From contig NZ_JAIHOM010000023.1 of the NCBI RefSeq assembly GCF_026130165.1, positions 1-52,830 on the forward strand: DNA of 52,830 nucleotides. The letters run 5' to 3'. The translations under genes were made by a program, and so were the position numbers. Positions within the stretch are counted from its first letter, which is position 1; the number at the start of each line of letters is the position of its first letter. Under the pieces are notes generated by a model, which was not told the origin of the DNA, searched no databases, and saw only the letters and a program-made list of their open reading frames with translations. Origin of the DNA: Spirulina subsalsa FACHB-351. GTDB lineage: Bacteria > Cyanobacteriota > Cyanobacteriia > Cyanobacteriales > Spirulinaceae. This document shows, piece after piece, positions 23,800 to 32,988 of the stretch.

Positions 23800-24708
23800 C
23801 TATTTGCCATTCCCTACCCCACGTTTCCGTTCTGTCTCAATATAAAACGTCACCTGTAACGCCCCATAGCGTAACCGCAACTCCTCCTCAATGTACCGCG
23901 CAATTAGGGGCGCTTGGGGTTCATAGCGCGCTTCAATGACTAAGTGCATCTGGATGTAAAGAAACTGTCCTACAATGCCCCGAGAACGAATCCGATAACA
24001 GTAGGATACCCCCCTCACCCCTTGGGCAATGGCCGCCAACACATCAGGGGCAATGCTCACTTGTTCCACCATCAGGGGCAACTGCCAACAGATCATGTGC
24101 CAGAAGCCGTCTAACAGGATGATAAACAGGATTAACGCCCCTAAAAGGTCAAATAACGGTTCGCCCCACCAAACGCCCCAGAGACTCAATAAAACCACGA
24201 TTCCTAGGGTGGCATCTTTGAACAGTTGGGTGGCGTTGTAGCCGAGGAGGGGATGTTTTAAACGGCGAGCATGGTAAAGGCAAAACAGGGCGAGGGCGAG
24301 GGTGGAGAGGGTGGAAAGTCCTACCAGTTGTAAGAGGGGGGGATTGACTTGTAAGGGAAAGGGTAAAACCTCTCGTTGGAGGGCGGCCGTGACTTGTTGG
24401 GTAAACATCCAAATCAGGAAGGCACAGGCAAGGGTAAGACCTGCGGTGAGGAAGAGTGCGATCGCCGTTTCTCGCCGACCATGACCGTAGATATCCTGTC
24501 CTGTGGGATGATCGGGATTGGTCACAGCTAAAAAACTTAACACCCCATTACAACCGACTAACAAGGTATAGAGGGACTCCGTTAAGAGAGTAAGCGATCG
24601 CGCCTCCCACCCCGCCGCCACTTTAACCCAGACAAGTAAAGCCATTAGCCAAATCGTGGCTAATAATAAGAGACGGGTTAGGAGATCGGGTGTTGGTTCT
24701 TCACTCAT
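23800..24708 (-). CDS. Cation-diffusion-facilitator-like membrane protein
   Basis: 302 residues from the ATG at 24708 (MSEEPTPDLLTRLLLL); the frame is open to 24855, but the upstream part is not needed. It has six predicted membrane helices in CDF order, a cytosolic loop DHPTGQDIYGHGRRE like the family's DHPFGHGRAE, and a C-terminal ferredoxin-like domain (about 80 residues). The metal-site residues differ from the usual pattern: helix 2 reads LTESLYTLLVG instead of an Asp-x3-Asp/His motif, and helix 5 reads NATQLFKDATLG with only one Asp. It may transport a different ion or be non-transporting. Fold confident, substrate unknown. Confidence 0.75.
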   Translation of the reverse strand: MSEEPTPDLLTRLLLLATIWLMALLVWVKVAAGWEARSLTLLTESLYTLLVGCNGVLSFLAVTNPDHPTGQDIYGHGRRETAIALFLTAGLTLACAFLIWMFTQQVTAALQREVLPFPLQVNPPLLQLVGLSTLSTLALALFCLYHARRLKHPLLGYNATQLFKDATLGIVVLLSLWGVWWGEPLFDLLGALILFIILLDGFWHMICWQLPLMVEQVSIAPDVLAAIAQGVRGVSYCYRIRSRGIVGQFLYIQMHLVIEARYEPQAPLIARYIEEELRLRYGALQVTFYIETERKRGVGNGK

Positions 24709-24894
24709 AGCTTCGGCGCGCTCAGGTTGGGGGAACGTGCCTATAAAATAACCTAGAGAGAGAAAAATCAGGAAATAGAACGGGAAACTAGAAACCCCAG
24801 AGCCGGGTGAGCTTACTGTTTTCCCTTTAGGATGTAGGATGTGAAGGGAGGCCACGGGAAAGATGCACGGAAATTGTAGAAGGGGAGAGGAAAT

Positions 24895-25293
24895 ATGGCT
24901 AATCGTAACGGAACACCCATCTCAACCGATCCCGACATTCAAGCCCAAGTGCAACGCTTACAAAAACTGATGATTTATGGTCGCTGGTTGTTTGTGGGGT
25001 TTTGCTGGTTGGTTATTGCTCCGGTCGCCTTCCTGTTTCTGCAAGAAGAAATAAGTCTTTTACAAGACCATTTTACTTGGGCAACGATTCGTTACAGCTT
25101 GGAATTTAACCCTATCCCGAGTTTTAGTATTGGTTTTTGTCTCGCCATTACGGTGGCCGTAATAGTGGGACAATTGACTAAAAAAGTCTTTGGTTTATCT
25201 CCCCGGGAGAAATATCAGTTAGAGCAACAAGTCCAACAAATCAATCGCCAAGGTCGTCGCCATCCCCTCTGGCGTTTTCTGCACCGAGAATAA
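24895..25293 (+). CDS. Small membrane protein, two helices
   Basis: 132 residues with hydrophobic segments at about 33-51 (WLFVGFCWLVIAPVAFLFL) and 83-100 (FSIGFCLAITVAVIVGQL), connected by a 30-residue aromatic loop. The C-terminus (REKYQLEQQVQQINRQGRRH) is a basic amphipathic helix, probably cytosolic. AGAGGAAATATGG supplies a good ribosome site. It is divergent from the CDF-like gene with a short shared promoter region. No function assigned. Probably a cyanobacterial conserved protein. Confidence 0.65.
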   Translation: MANRNGTPISTDPDIQAQVQRLQKLMIYGRWLFVGFCWLVIAPVAFLFLQEEISLLQDHFTWATIRYSLEFNPIPSFSIGFCLAITVAVIVGQLTKKVFGLSPREKYQLEQQVQQINRQGRRHPLWRFLHRE

Positions 25294-25320
25294 TCACAAT
25301 GAATAGGGATTTATAGCAAT

Positions 25321-25440
25321 TTGTAGGTTGGGTGAAGCACCAGCGCAACCCAACAACTAACGGGGGAATATGGGGTTACATTTCATGGCAATACCAACTT
25401 GAAAAATGTTGGGTTGCCTTTCATTCCACCCAACCTACAA
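25321..25440. repeat. Inverted-repeat element TTGTAGGTTGGGT...ACCCAACCTACAA
   Basis: 120 bp bounded by TTGTAGGTTGGGTGAAG and CATTCCACCCAACCTACAA, with a second inner pair (CAACCCAACAA/TGTTGGGTTG). Sequences of this kind are common intergenic repeats in cyanobacteria. It lies against the 3' end of the TPR-CHAT pseudogene and may have truncated it. Non-coding. Confidence 0.65.
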
Positions 25441-26030
25441 AGGGGGTTTAGGAGGGGGAGGAGGAGTTGGCAGTTGGGGGCGTAGGTGATGCCTTTGGGG
25501 AAGAGGTCTTGGAGGGGGATTGCGGGGATTGGGCGCAAGCGTTTCGCCCCTACGGGGTCATTTTGTAGGGGCGGATTGCATCCGCCCTCTTCGAGGGTGA
25601 TGGGTAAGGCGTGGAGGGGGAAGAGGTGGAGGTAGCGGTGGGGGATGAGGATCAGTTTTTGGCAGGTGGGGAAGTTTTTAAAGTTGCGTTTATAGCCCTC
25701 ACTATCCGCACCAATTTCACCCCGCAAATATTCCATCTGTTCTAGTGCTCCTTGAAATCTGCCGTAGGCTTTTGCGAGGGCTTGTTGTTCCTGGGTGGAA
25801 CTGTTCCCCGCTAGACGAGATTGAGCTTGGTATCGTAGTGGGCGATCGCACTTTCGAGATTGGCGGCCGGGTTGATGCCCATCTGGGCTTGGGTTTGACG
25901 GGCATTTCCGAGGTTAGTCAGGGTTTGCGCCCGTTTTGGGGGGTTATCCGCCCGCAGTGCTAACACCACCCCATAACCCCAGATGGCAATCTCTAAGGCT
26001 TCTGCATAGAAATCAAGGCAAGGGGATTCT
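25441..26030 (-). pseudogene. TPR-CHAT protein remnant with frameshift
   Basis: Two frames together give a typical cyanobacterial TPR-CHAT order: TPR-like EALEIAIWGYGVVLALRADN and TLTNLGNARQTQAQMG at about 25,860-26,020, then, after a frameshift near 25,800, MEYLRGEIGADSEGYKRNF followed by CHAT-type LILIPHRYLHLFPLHALPI and DLFPKGITYAPN. The catalytic His/Cys region is missing because the frame ends at the 120-bp repeat. The upstream end is replaced by the heptamer repeat. Confidence 0.7.
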
Positions 26031-26132
26031 TGGGTCACAGAGATTACTGGCTTAGACAGAATTGACAAGGGAATTGATAATTGATAATTCTGATTGTGAT
26101 TGACAATTATTCCCGACACCCGACTCCCCGAG

Positions 26133-27254
26133 TTATTCAGCAAGCCCGAGATAATCCTTACAAATTTGTAGGATGCGCTCAGAAGCATGACCATCGCCGA
26201 AGGGATTAACGGCATTGGCCATTTTGGCGTAAGCTTGGGAGTCTGCTAACAATTCCTGCGCCGCCTGTAAGATGTCTTGGCTGTGGGTACCGATTAAACG
26301 GGCGGTTCCGGCGGCGATCGCTTCTTGTCGTTCTGTTGTATCCCGTAACACTAAAACAGGTTTGCCTAAACTCGGTGCTTCTTCTTGGAGTCCCCCAGAA
26401 TCCGTTAACAGCAAATAGCAGCGCTGAATTGCCCCCACAAGCTCCCCATAGTCCAACGGTTCCGTTAAAAATACCCGAGGATGGTTGCCTAAATAGGCTT
26501 GAATCGGTTCTCGTACCGTCGGATTCCGGTGCAGGGGAAGTAAGAGCGCTGTGTCAGGAAAGGCCGTTAAAATGGCCTCAAACCCCTGCAAAATGTCCTG
26601 TAAGGGTTCTCCCCAATTCTCCCGACGGTGGACAGTCACCAGTAAAACTCGGTGCTTGTCCCAGTCTAATCCCGGAATCTCACAGGGAGGATTCCGTTGC
26701 GCCACGGTGAGTAAGGCATCAATTACGGTGTTTCCCGTTTGATGCACTCCTTGGGTAATGCCTGAGCGGTGCAAATGTTCTACGGAGAGGGAGGTAGGGG
26801 CAAAATGGAGTTGACCCAGTTGGGAAATGAGACGGCGATTAGCTTCTTCTGGGTAGGGACTCCAGAGATTATCTGTCCGCAATCCTGCCTCTACATGACC
26901 CACGGGGATCTGTTGGTAAAAGGCCGCTAAGGTGGCTGCAAAGGCCGTGGTAGTGTCTCCCTGCACGAGGACTAAATCCGGCCGTTGATCACGAAATAAC
27001 CTCTCTAGACCCTGTAAGGTGCGGCAGGTGATGTCTGTGAGGCTTTGTTTGGGCTGCATAATGTTTAGATCCTGATCAGCCTTCAGGTCAAATAAAGCCA
27101 TGACCTGATCGACCATTTCCCGATGTTGCCCGGTTAAAATGACTTGGGTTGCGATCGCCATATCTTTTTGAAACTGCCCAATCACAGGGGCGAGTTTAAT
27201 CGCTTCGGGACGAGTTCCCAAAATAATATCAATGTGCAAAGGGGCATTCTTCAT
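26133..27254 (-). CDS. wecB: UDP-N-acetylglucosamine 2-epimerase (non-hydrolysing)
   Basis: Interconverts UDP-GlcNAc and UDP-ManNAc for surface polysaccharides. The 373-residue GT-B fold protein has LGTRPEAIKLAPVI at the start, VQGDTTTAFAATLAAF, HVEAGLRT, LVTVHRRENWG and LLTDSGGLQEEAPSLGKPVLVLR. All are diagnostic and the length is standard. The final codons are odd: GLAE-stop is encoded by GGGCTTGCTGAATAA, identical to the terminal repeat of the MITE family in this window, so the native C-terminal residues were probably replaced by the insertion. This is far from the active site. Confidence 0.95.
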   Translation of the reverse strand: MKNAPLHIDIILGTRPEAIKLAPVIGQFQKDMAIATQVILTGQHREMVDQVMALFDLKADQDLNIMQPKQSLTDITCRTLQGLERLFRDQRPDLVLVQGDTTTAFAATLAAFYQQIPVGHVEAGLRTDNLWSPYPEEANRRLISQLGQLHFAPTSLSVEHLHRSGITQGVHQTGNTVIDALLTVAQRNPPCEIPGLDWDKHRVLLVTVHRRENWGEPLQDILQGFEAILTAFPDTALLLPLHRNPTVREPIQAYLGNHPRVFLTEPLDYGELVGAIQRCYLLLTDSGGLQEEAPSLGKPVLVLRDTTERQEAIAAGTARLIGTHSQDILQAAQELLADSQAYAKMANAVNPFGDGHASERILQICKDYLGLAE

Positions 27255-27401
27255 AATTTATCGGGACTAGATCAAAGGCTTTTAAAGCACTATACAGCGA
27301 TTTCCCCAACCCAATCGCCATTGAGTCGGGGAACATCTACAGAGAACGAACTAGCAAACACCCTTCTCCCCCTAGGAGAGAACCTATCGAAAAGACCGAA
27401 A

Positions 27402-27773
27402 TTATCGGGCCAGATTACAAGTTAAAGGACAAGCGGCATAGGTGGCCGGTTGAGGATGGTTCGTTTTACCATGCAGCCAATGTAACCAACTCACATCTTC
27501 TGGATGAATCCCTTTAAAGGTCAAGATGGCCGCCCCGACAATCACAGCCAAGACGTTAGCCCCTAACATCCCACCAGACACAATCAACACCGCACTCACA
27601 GGCAACACCGATTGCAGAATAATGGTGAATAAAACCCCCAAAGTAGCCATCACAACCACCAAGGGGAAACCCACCACCAAGAGACACACGGTCAGCGTGA
27701 AACTCCAAATCAGAAAACTCTTAGCTAGGGTGAAATAGGTTTTCTCCCAACTTCTTCTTTGAGCTAACACCAT
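27402..27773 (-). CDS. Hypothetical membrane protein
   Basis: 123 residues. After a short basic N-terminus (MVLAQRRSWEKTYFTLAKSF) come three hydrophobic segments (LIWSFTLTVCLLVVGFPLVV; GVLFTIILQSVLPVSAVLIV; MLGANVLAVIVGAAILTF). The C-terminal 35 residues are soluble with two Cys (AACPLTC). The ATG is followed by normal coding sequence with no rare features. It is upstream of wecB on the same strand but 150 bases away, so co-transcription is possible. No family recognised. A long AT-rich region precedes it. Confidence 0.65.
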   Translation of the reverse strand: MVLAQRRSWEKTYFTLAKSFLIWSFTLTVCLLVVGFPLVVVMATLGVLFTIILQSVLPVSAVLIVSGGMLGANVLAVIVGAAILTFKGIHPEDVSWLHWLHGKTNHPQPATYAACPLTCNLAR

Positions 27774-28550
27774 GTCTTGTTCCTCCAGTAATCAACACAG
27801 AATCTTAAGTTTTTTATCGCTATAACGAGGCGATCGCAGAATTAAATCATTTTGAAATGAGGTTGTTTAACCACAACTGACCCTAAACCTGCAATAAAAC
27901 ACATATCCATCCGACAAATAGATACAGTACAACCTGAATTCAATTCAAACTTGAATCCCTAATTACCTCAAAATCTATCAACTTAGATCAAAAGTCTAGA
28001 TCCATACTAGATCAGTACAAGTTCAATGCAACTTGAACGACACTTAGTAGATCCCGATTAAACAGATCCTGATTAAACAGATTCTGATGAATTGGGTCTT
28101 GCCTGATCCGACTCAATTGATCTTGAACGCACAGATAGATAGGTATATCAGTTCAAATTTAAGATTGTAATTTTGGGATACCAGTCTTAAGCCGTAGCAT
28201 TGGATTCTGGCCTAGCCCACGGGATCTAGAACTACTAAACCCCCACTGAAACCGAAAAATTGGTTCCTGTGATACTTGAGTGTATACGAGATTCTCAGAA
28301 AAATGAACGATTATTTAGCAAAGTTAACATTTTTTCTTGAAAGTTCACGTTAACCTGCCACAAAATAGCTACACTTAGCCCAAGCAATTACAAAATCCGA
28401 CCTTGCAATTTTCCCAACGCATCAACCTTAGACCTAACTTTTCCCTTTGGCTAGTATTATTGCGCATATTTTACAAAACTTAAACCGGAGCTAAAACCTT
28501 GTTACATTTCTCAATAATTAATCCCATTGATATTTACTAATTCCTAATCA
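27774..28550. other. 777-bp gene-free AT-rich region with short repeats
   Basis: No convincing gene in any frame. It contains imperfect direct repeats of GATTAAACAGAT(C/T)CTGAT around 28,055-28,090, a cluster of TAGATC/GATC words (27,985-28,140) and an inverted pair GTTCAATGCAACTTGAAC (about 28,021-28,038). It separates two minus-strand genes. The size suggests a regulatory region or unrecognised RNA, but I see no known class. Confidence 0.5.
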
Positions 28551-29018
28551 TCAATTGATAATTGATGATTTATTTCGGATTACAGCCTGTTGAATCGCCC
28601 TCAGATAAAGTTGCACAGGAAACTGATAATATTCCACCGCCAGCCAAACCACACAAACCAAATGAGCGCAGAACGTCAATCCCGTCCAAAACAGAGGAAA
28701 CCAAGCCCAAGGACTTCCGGGTAGAGGAGGGAAGAGATAAGCCGAAAACCCCATGACCATTGTAGGGAACAAGACAAACGCCGCCCCCAATAGTCCGGCC
28801 TCCCAGCCCACAATAGTTCCCCCATGTTGCACCCCCAGCCACCGTTTGCCATTCCAACGCCACGTTAAAGCCACCGCACTATCGGCCAACGTCAAAACAT
28901 CTGGCTCCCCATTCGGGACAAAAATATGGCGGCAAAAATTACAACTCATAGCATCCATGAGCGTTAAAGAGGTTAGTTCACCAGAGCGACAGACAGGACA
29001 AGGACAAGGGCTTTCCAT
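28551..29018 (-). CDS. Zinc-ribbon membrane protein
   Basis: 155 residues. Two Cys pairs near the N-terminus (CPVCRSGE at residues 7-14 and CNFCRHIF around 27-34) form a likely zinc ribbon. A beta-rich stretch follows (VALTWRWNGKRWLGVQHGG), then two membrane helices at about 75-95 and 105-127. The zinc-ribbon plus two-helix layout suggests a membrane-anchored nucleic-acid or protein-binding role, which is inference only. It is divergent from gnd; the 230 bases between hold both promoters. The last residues (KSSIIN) come from the heptamer-type sequence TTATCAATTGATGATT, so the C-terminus may be modified by a repeat. Confidence 0.7.
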   Translation of the reverse strand: MESPCPCPVCRSGELTSLTLMDAMSCNFCRHIFVPNGEPDVLTLADSAVALTWRWNGKRWLGVQHGGTIVGWEAGLLGAAFVLFPTMVMGFSAYLFPPLPGSPWAWFPLFWTGLTFCAHLVCVVWLAVEYYQFPVQLYLRAIQQAVIRNKSSIIN

Positions 29019-29250
29019 AGGTACTTCTTCTCAAAGACTCAATTAAGTTTACCAGCTTAATTTTCCCCCATCATCCTATCTTGAAATCCCCCCAAAGCAA
29101 GGTATTTTCTAACCAAACCTTGCCCCTTTTCACCCCTCTCACTGAAGCTTAATCTCTTCTTTAGAAGACTCTAGAGGAGATCAGGCTACTCTTAAAAATA
29201 GTGTTCAAGATTGAACCAACCCCTTCCGAAATCAAGCTAGCAGAGTATTT

Positions 29251-30669
29251 ATGACTAAACGAACCTTTGGCGTAATCGGTTTAGCCGTAATGGGTGAAAA
29301 CTTAGCCCTCAATGTGGAAAGTCGGGGCTTTCCCATTGCCGTATATAACCGAACGTCCGCGAAAACCGAAGAATTTATGGCCACAAGGGCGCAAGGCAAA
29401 GACATCAAAGCCGCCTACTCTTTAGAAGAATTTGTGCAAACCCTAGAACGGCCGCGCAAAATCTTAGTCATGGTGAAAGCAGGGAAACCTGTTGATGCGG
29501 TGATTGAGCAACTCAAACCCCTCCTAGAAGAAGGGGATATGATTATCGACGGTGGGAACTCCTACTATGAAGATACCGAACGACGAACCAAAGACTTAGA
29601 AGCCACTGGACTGGGCTTTGTGGGGATGGGTGTGAGTGGGGGAGAAGAAGGCGCGTTAAACGGCCCGAGTCTCATGCCCGGTGGCACAGAGGCGGCCTAT
29701 AAAGAGTTAGAACCGATTTTGGTCAAAATTGCCGCCCAGGTAGATGATGGCCCCTGTGTAACCTTTATTGGCCCGGGAGGAGCAGGACACTATGTCAAGA
29801 TGGTTCACAATGGTATTGAATATGGCGATATGCAGTTAATCGCAGAGGCCTATGATTTGCTCAAACAGTGTGCGGGCTTAACTAATCCCCAACTCCATGA
29901 AGTGTTTAGCGAGTGGAACACTACAGACGAACTGAATTCGTTTTTAATTGAAATTACGGCGGATATTTTCAAGTATATTGACCCGGAAACAGGGACGCAT
30001 TTGGTGGATTTTATCCTAGATTCTGCCGGACAGAAGGGAACGGGACGCTGGACGGTGAACACGGCTTTAGATTTAGGGGTGCCGGTGCCGACGATTTACG
30101 CGGCTGTCAATGCCCGGGTGATTTCTTCTTATAAGGAGGAACGGGTGGCGGCATCTGAGGAGTTAATCCCGGTGACAACGCCTTTTTTGGGCAATCCTCA
30201 AGAGTTTGTTCAGAAGGTGAAGGATGCTCTGTATTGTTCTAAGATGTGTTCCTATGCTCAGGGGATGGCGTTGTTACGGAAGGCTTCGGCGGAGTTTGGC
30301 TATGGTTTAAATCTGGCGGAAGATGCGCGGATTTGGAAGGGCGGCTGTATTATTCGGGCGGGTTTCTTGGATAAGATTAAAAATGCTTTTAATGAGAATC
30401 CAAATCTGCCGAATTTACTGTTAGCGCCTGAGTTTAAGCAAAGTATTCTCGACCGTCAGCAGTCTTGGCGTGATGTTTTAATCGCGGCCAATAGCATGGG
30501 GATTGCTGTCCCGGCGTTTAGTGCTTCTCTGGACTATTTTGATAGTTATCGACGGGCGAGTTTACCCCAAAATCTCACCCAAGCGCAACGTGATTATTTT
30601 GGGGCGCATACTTATGAACGAACGGATAAGCCCCGGGGTGAGTTTTTCCACACGGAATGGATGAGTTAG
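29251..30669 (+). CDS. gnd: 6-phosphogluconate dehydrogenase, decarboxylating
   Basis: Oxidises and decarboxylates 6-phosphogluconate to ribulose 5-phosphate, making NADPH in the oxidative pentose phosphate pathway that cyanobacteria use in the dark. It is 472 residues, normal length. Motifs: GLAVMGENLALNVESRGF (nucleotide site), IIDGGNSYYEDTERR, GVSGGEEGA, the catalytic HNGIEYGDMQLIAEAY, and the C-terminal FDSYRRASLPQNLTQAQRDY plus GAHTYERTDKPRGEFFHTEW. It ends in MS followed by TAG, whose bases are the first three of a MITE (TAGGGCTTGCTGAA). Confidence 0.97.
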   Translation: MTKRTFGVIGLAVMGENLALNVESRGFPIAVYNRTSAKTEEFMATRAQGKDIKAAYSLEEFVQTLERPRKILVMVKAGKPVDAVIEQLKPLLEEGDMIIDGGNSYYEDTERRTKDLEATGLGFVGMGVSGGEEGALNGPSLMPGGTEAAYKELEPILVKIAAQVDDGPCVTFIGPGGAGHYVKMVHNGIEYGDMQLIAEAYDLLKQCAGLTNPQLHEVFSEWNTTDELNSFLIEITADIFKYIDPETGTHLVDFILDSAGQKGTGRWTVNTALDLGVPVPTIYAAVNARVISSYKEERVAASEELIPVTTPFLGNPQEFVQKVKDALYCSKMCSYAQGMALLRKASAEFGYGLNLAEDARIWKGGCIIRAGFLDKIKNAFNENPNLPNLLLAPEFKQSILDRQQSWRDVLIAANSMGIAVPAFSASLDYFDSYRRASLPQNLTQAQRDYFGAHTYERTDKPRGEFFHTEWMS

Positions 30670-30802
30670 GGCTTGCTGAAAAAACCGTTCGCGGAGGGGG
30701 AGCAGGGAATTGATAATTGATAATTGATAATTGATAATTGATAATTGACAATTGACAATTATTCCCGACTCCCCTGCTCCCCAAGTTATTCAGCAAGCCC
30801 TA
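30667..30802. mobile_element. MITE with TAGGGCTTGCTGAA ends
   Basis: The left end TAGGGCTTGCTGAAAAAACC and the right end GTTATTCAGCAAGCCCTA form an inverted repeat of 15 or so bases flanked by TA. The body is 136 bp: a GGGGGAGCAGGG motif, a tract of about five ATTGATA heptamers turning into ATTGACA, and CTCCCCTGCTCCCC. It is non-coding. The first three bases serve as the stop codon of gnd. Confidence 0.8.
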
Positions 30803-30882
30803 CCTAAGTCGGTGAGCGTCGGCATGAATCGCGGTGGTCAATCCTCGGTGTTTTAGGGTAAACCACCCGCGCTTGTTTCCGG

Positions 30883-32025
30883 CTACAATCTCCCCGCAAC
30901 TCGGTTTTTTTCCCTTGGCAACATTGCAGATAGGGCATCGACGACTCGTTCCTGTTCGCTGGGGGAAAGTTCGGGGAACATGGGCAGGGCGAGGATTTGG
31001 CGGGCGACTTGTTCGGAGTGGGGGAAGGAGCCGGGGGGATGGTTTAAGTGCTGATAAACGGGTTGTTGGTGTAGGGGGATGGGATAGTAAATCATGGTGC
31101 TAATGCCTTGTTCGGCGAGTTTGGCGCGGATGTTGTCCCGTTCCCCGGCTAAAATCCGAATGCTGTATTGATTCCAGACGGCTTTTCCCTGGTCGGGACT
31201 GGAGGGGAGGGCGATGGTATCGAGGGGTGAAAGCAGCTTGTGATAGCGTTGTGCGACTTGTGAACGCCCTTCGTTCCACTGGTCGAGGTGGGAGAGCTTG
31301 ATGGTTAGGATGGCGGCTTGGAGCGCGTCTAAACGGCTGTTCACGCCGATTAGTTCGTGGATGTAGCGTTCTTTGCTGCCGTGTTCTCGTAACATCCGCA
31401 GTTGGGCGGCTAGGTCGGGGTTGTTGGTGGTGATGGCTCCCCCGTCGCCACAGGCTCCGAGGTTTTTGGTGGGGAAGAAGCTAAAACAGCCTAAATGCCC
31501 GATACTGCCGACTTTTTGCCCTTGCCATTCGGCTCCGGTGGCTTGGGCGCAGTCTTCGATGACGGGGAGGTTGTGGCGCTGTGCGATCGCCATTAAAGCA
31601 TCCATAACCACCGGACGACCGAATAAATGCACGGGAATAATGGCTTTGGTCCGTTCGGTGATGGCGGCCTCAAGTTGACTCACGTCTAAGTTATAACTCT
31701 CGGGGTCAATATCCACAAAAACGGGTTTAGCCCCTAGGAGGGAAATGACTTCGGCTGTGGCAATGAAGGTAAAGGGGGAGGTAATTACTTCATCTCCTGT
31801 GCCGATGTTGAGGACGCGCAGGGCTAAATAGAGGGCATCGGTGCCGGAGTTACAGCCGACAGAATACTCTGTTCCGGTATATTGGGCAAAGACCTGTTCA
31901 AAATGGCTGACGGCTGCCCCCCCGATGTAGCGACCCGAGCGCAAAATTTCTAGCACTTGGGTACTTACTTCTGAGTCAATTTGTTGATACTGTCGAGTTA
32001 AATCAAGAGGCGGAATGTTGTTCAC
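30883..32025 (-). CDS. DegT/DnrJ/EryC1/StrS-family aminotransferase
   Basis: A PLP enzyme that aminates nucleotide-linked keto sugars for surface glycans or related products. The 380-residue protein starts at GTG (MNNIPPLDLTRQYQQID). Family motifs: GCNSGTDALYLALRVLNIG, SPFTFIATAEVI, HLFGRP, IEDCAQATGA and the lysine-bearing FSFFPTKNLGACGDGGAI. The C-terminus has YYPIPLHQQPVYQHL. Substrate not determinable. It is not in an operon with other sugar genes; wecB is 3.6 kb away on the same strand, and MITE insertions separate them. Confidence 0.9.
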   Translation of the reverse strand: MNNIPPLDLTRQYQQIDSEVSTQVLEILRSGRYIGGAAVSHFEQVFAQYTGTEYSVGCNSGTDALYLALRVLNIGTGDEVITSPFTFIATAEVISLLGAKPVFVDIDPESYNLDVSQLEAAITERTKAIIPVHLFGRPVVMDALMAIAQRHNLPVIEDCAQATGAEWQGQKVGSIGHLGCFSFFPTKNLGACGDGGAITTNNPDLAAQLRMLREHGSKERYIHELIGVNSRLDALQAAILTIKLSHLDQWNEGRSQVAQRYHKLLSPLDTIALPSSPDQGKAVWNQYSIRILAGERDNIRAKLAEQGISTMIYYPIPLHQQPVYQHLNHPPGSFPHSEQVARQILALPMFPELSPSEQERVVDALSAMLPREKNRVAGRL

Positions 32026-32097
32026 TCGTTTACACCGTGAAATAATTACAAAACTTTGGGGATGTGAGTCTCATGATAAACGCTGGATAGAATTCCT

Positions 32098-32895
32098 GTG
32101 AATCAAAATGTTATGGAAGATTCTTTTATTGCCTTGGATTGGCTCGATATTGCCTTAGCTTTGGGGCTGATGGGTTTAGTGGTTGTGTTGTCTCTTTGGC
32201 AAGGGTTAACGCTGGCGGGACAATGGATTATGGCAACGGGGCGGACTATTCTGCAATTGTTGGTGGCGGGCTATTGGTTGACGTTGATTTTTGCCTTGGA
32301 CCAAGCTTGGGCGGTTTTGTTGGCGCTTGGGGTCATGGTAACAATTGCGGCGATTGTGGCCCGCAATCGCATTAGCAAGAAGATTAAAAACTTGCTGCCC
32401 TTGTTGTGGTTGTCTTTGGGGGCGAGTAATGCTCTTACTCTGGCCTATGTGATTGTGGTGATTATTCAACCGCCGACTTGGTACAGTCCCCAGTATTTAA
32501 TTCCGTTAACGGGGATGGTGTTGGGCAATGGGATGAATGCGGCGACGTTGGCGGGGGAACGTTTGGTAAGTCGTTTAAAGGAGAGTCCGGGGGAGATTGA
32601 AACTTATCTCAGTTTGGGGGCAAGTCCTCCACAGGCGATCGCATCTTATCGGAAAGCGGCCATGCAGGCGGGACTGATTCCCATTATTAATCAAATGATG
32701 GTGGTGGGTTTGGTCAGTTTGCCGGGGATGCTCACGGGTCAGGTTTTAAGCGGAATTGACCCCCTCACGGCGGCACTGTATCAGATTTTGATTATGATCA
32801 TGATTGCTTTTGGGAATTTGGTGGCGGTGATTCTGGTGACTCAGGGCATTGCTCGGAGTTTTTTTAATGGCGCGGCTCAGTTTGTGACCCATTAA
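32098..32895 (+). CDS. fetB: FetB-type ABC exporter permease (UPF0014)
   Basis: 265 residues with seven or so predicted membrane helices. It has the family's conserved region TGMVLGNGMNAATLAGERLVS followed by YLSLGASPPQAIASYRKAAM and GLVSLPGMLTGQVLSGIDP. FetB forms the membrane part of an iron exporter with the ATPase FetA in E. coli. No fetA gene lies nearby, so it must be elsewhere or the partner differs. It starts at GTG 32098; an in-frame ATG five codons later is possible. It is divergent from the DegT gene with only 72 bases between. Confidence 0.88.
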   Translation: MNQNVMEDSFIALDWLDIALALGLMGLVVVLSLWQGLTLAGQWIMATGRTILQLLVAGYWLTLIFALDQAWAVLLALGVMVTIAAIVARNRISKKIKNLLPLLWLSLGASNALTLAYVIVVIIQPPTWYSPQYLIPLTGMVLGNGMNAATLAGERLVSRLKESPGEIETYLSLGASPPQAIASYRKAAMQAGLIPIINQMMVVGLVSLPGMLTGQVLSGIDPLTAALYQILIMIMIAFGNLVAVILVTQGIARSFFNGAAQFVTH

Positions 32896-32988
32896 TCCCC
32901 ATTAATCCGTAATGGGACAGGTGATTATCCCTCAGTTTTTGGTAGGATAGTCAATGGCTGCTGATTATAGGAAAGATAAGATTATTCG

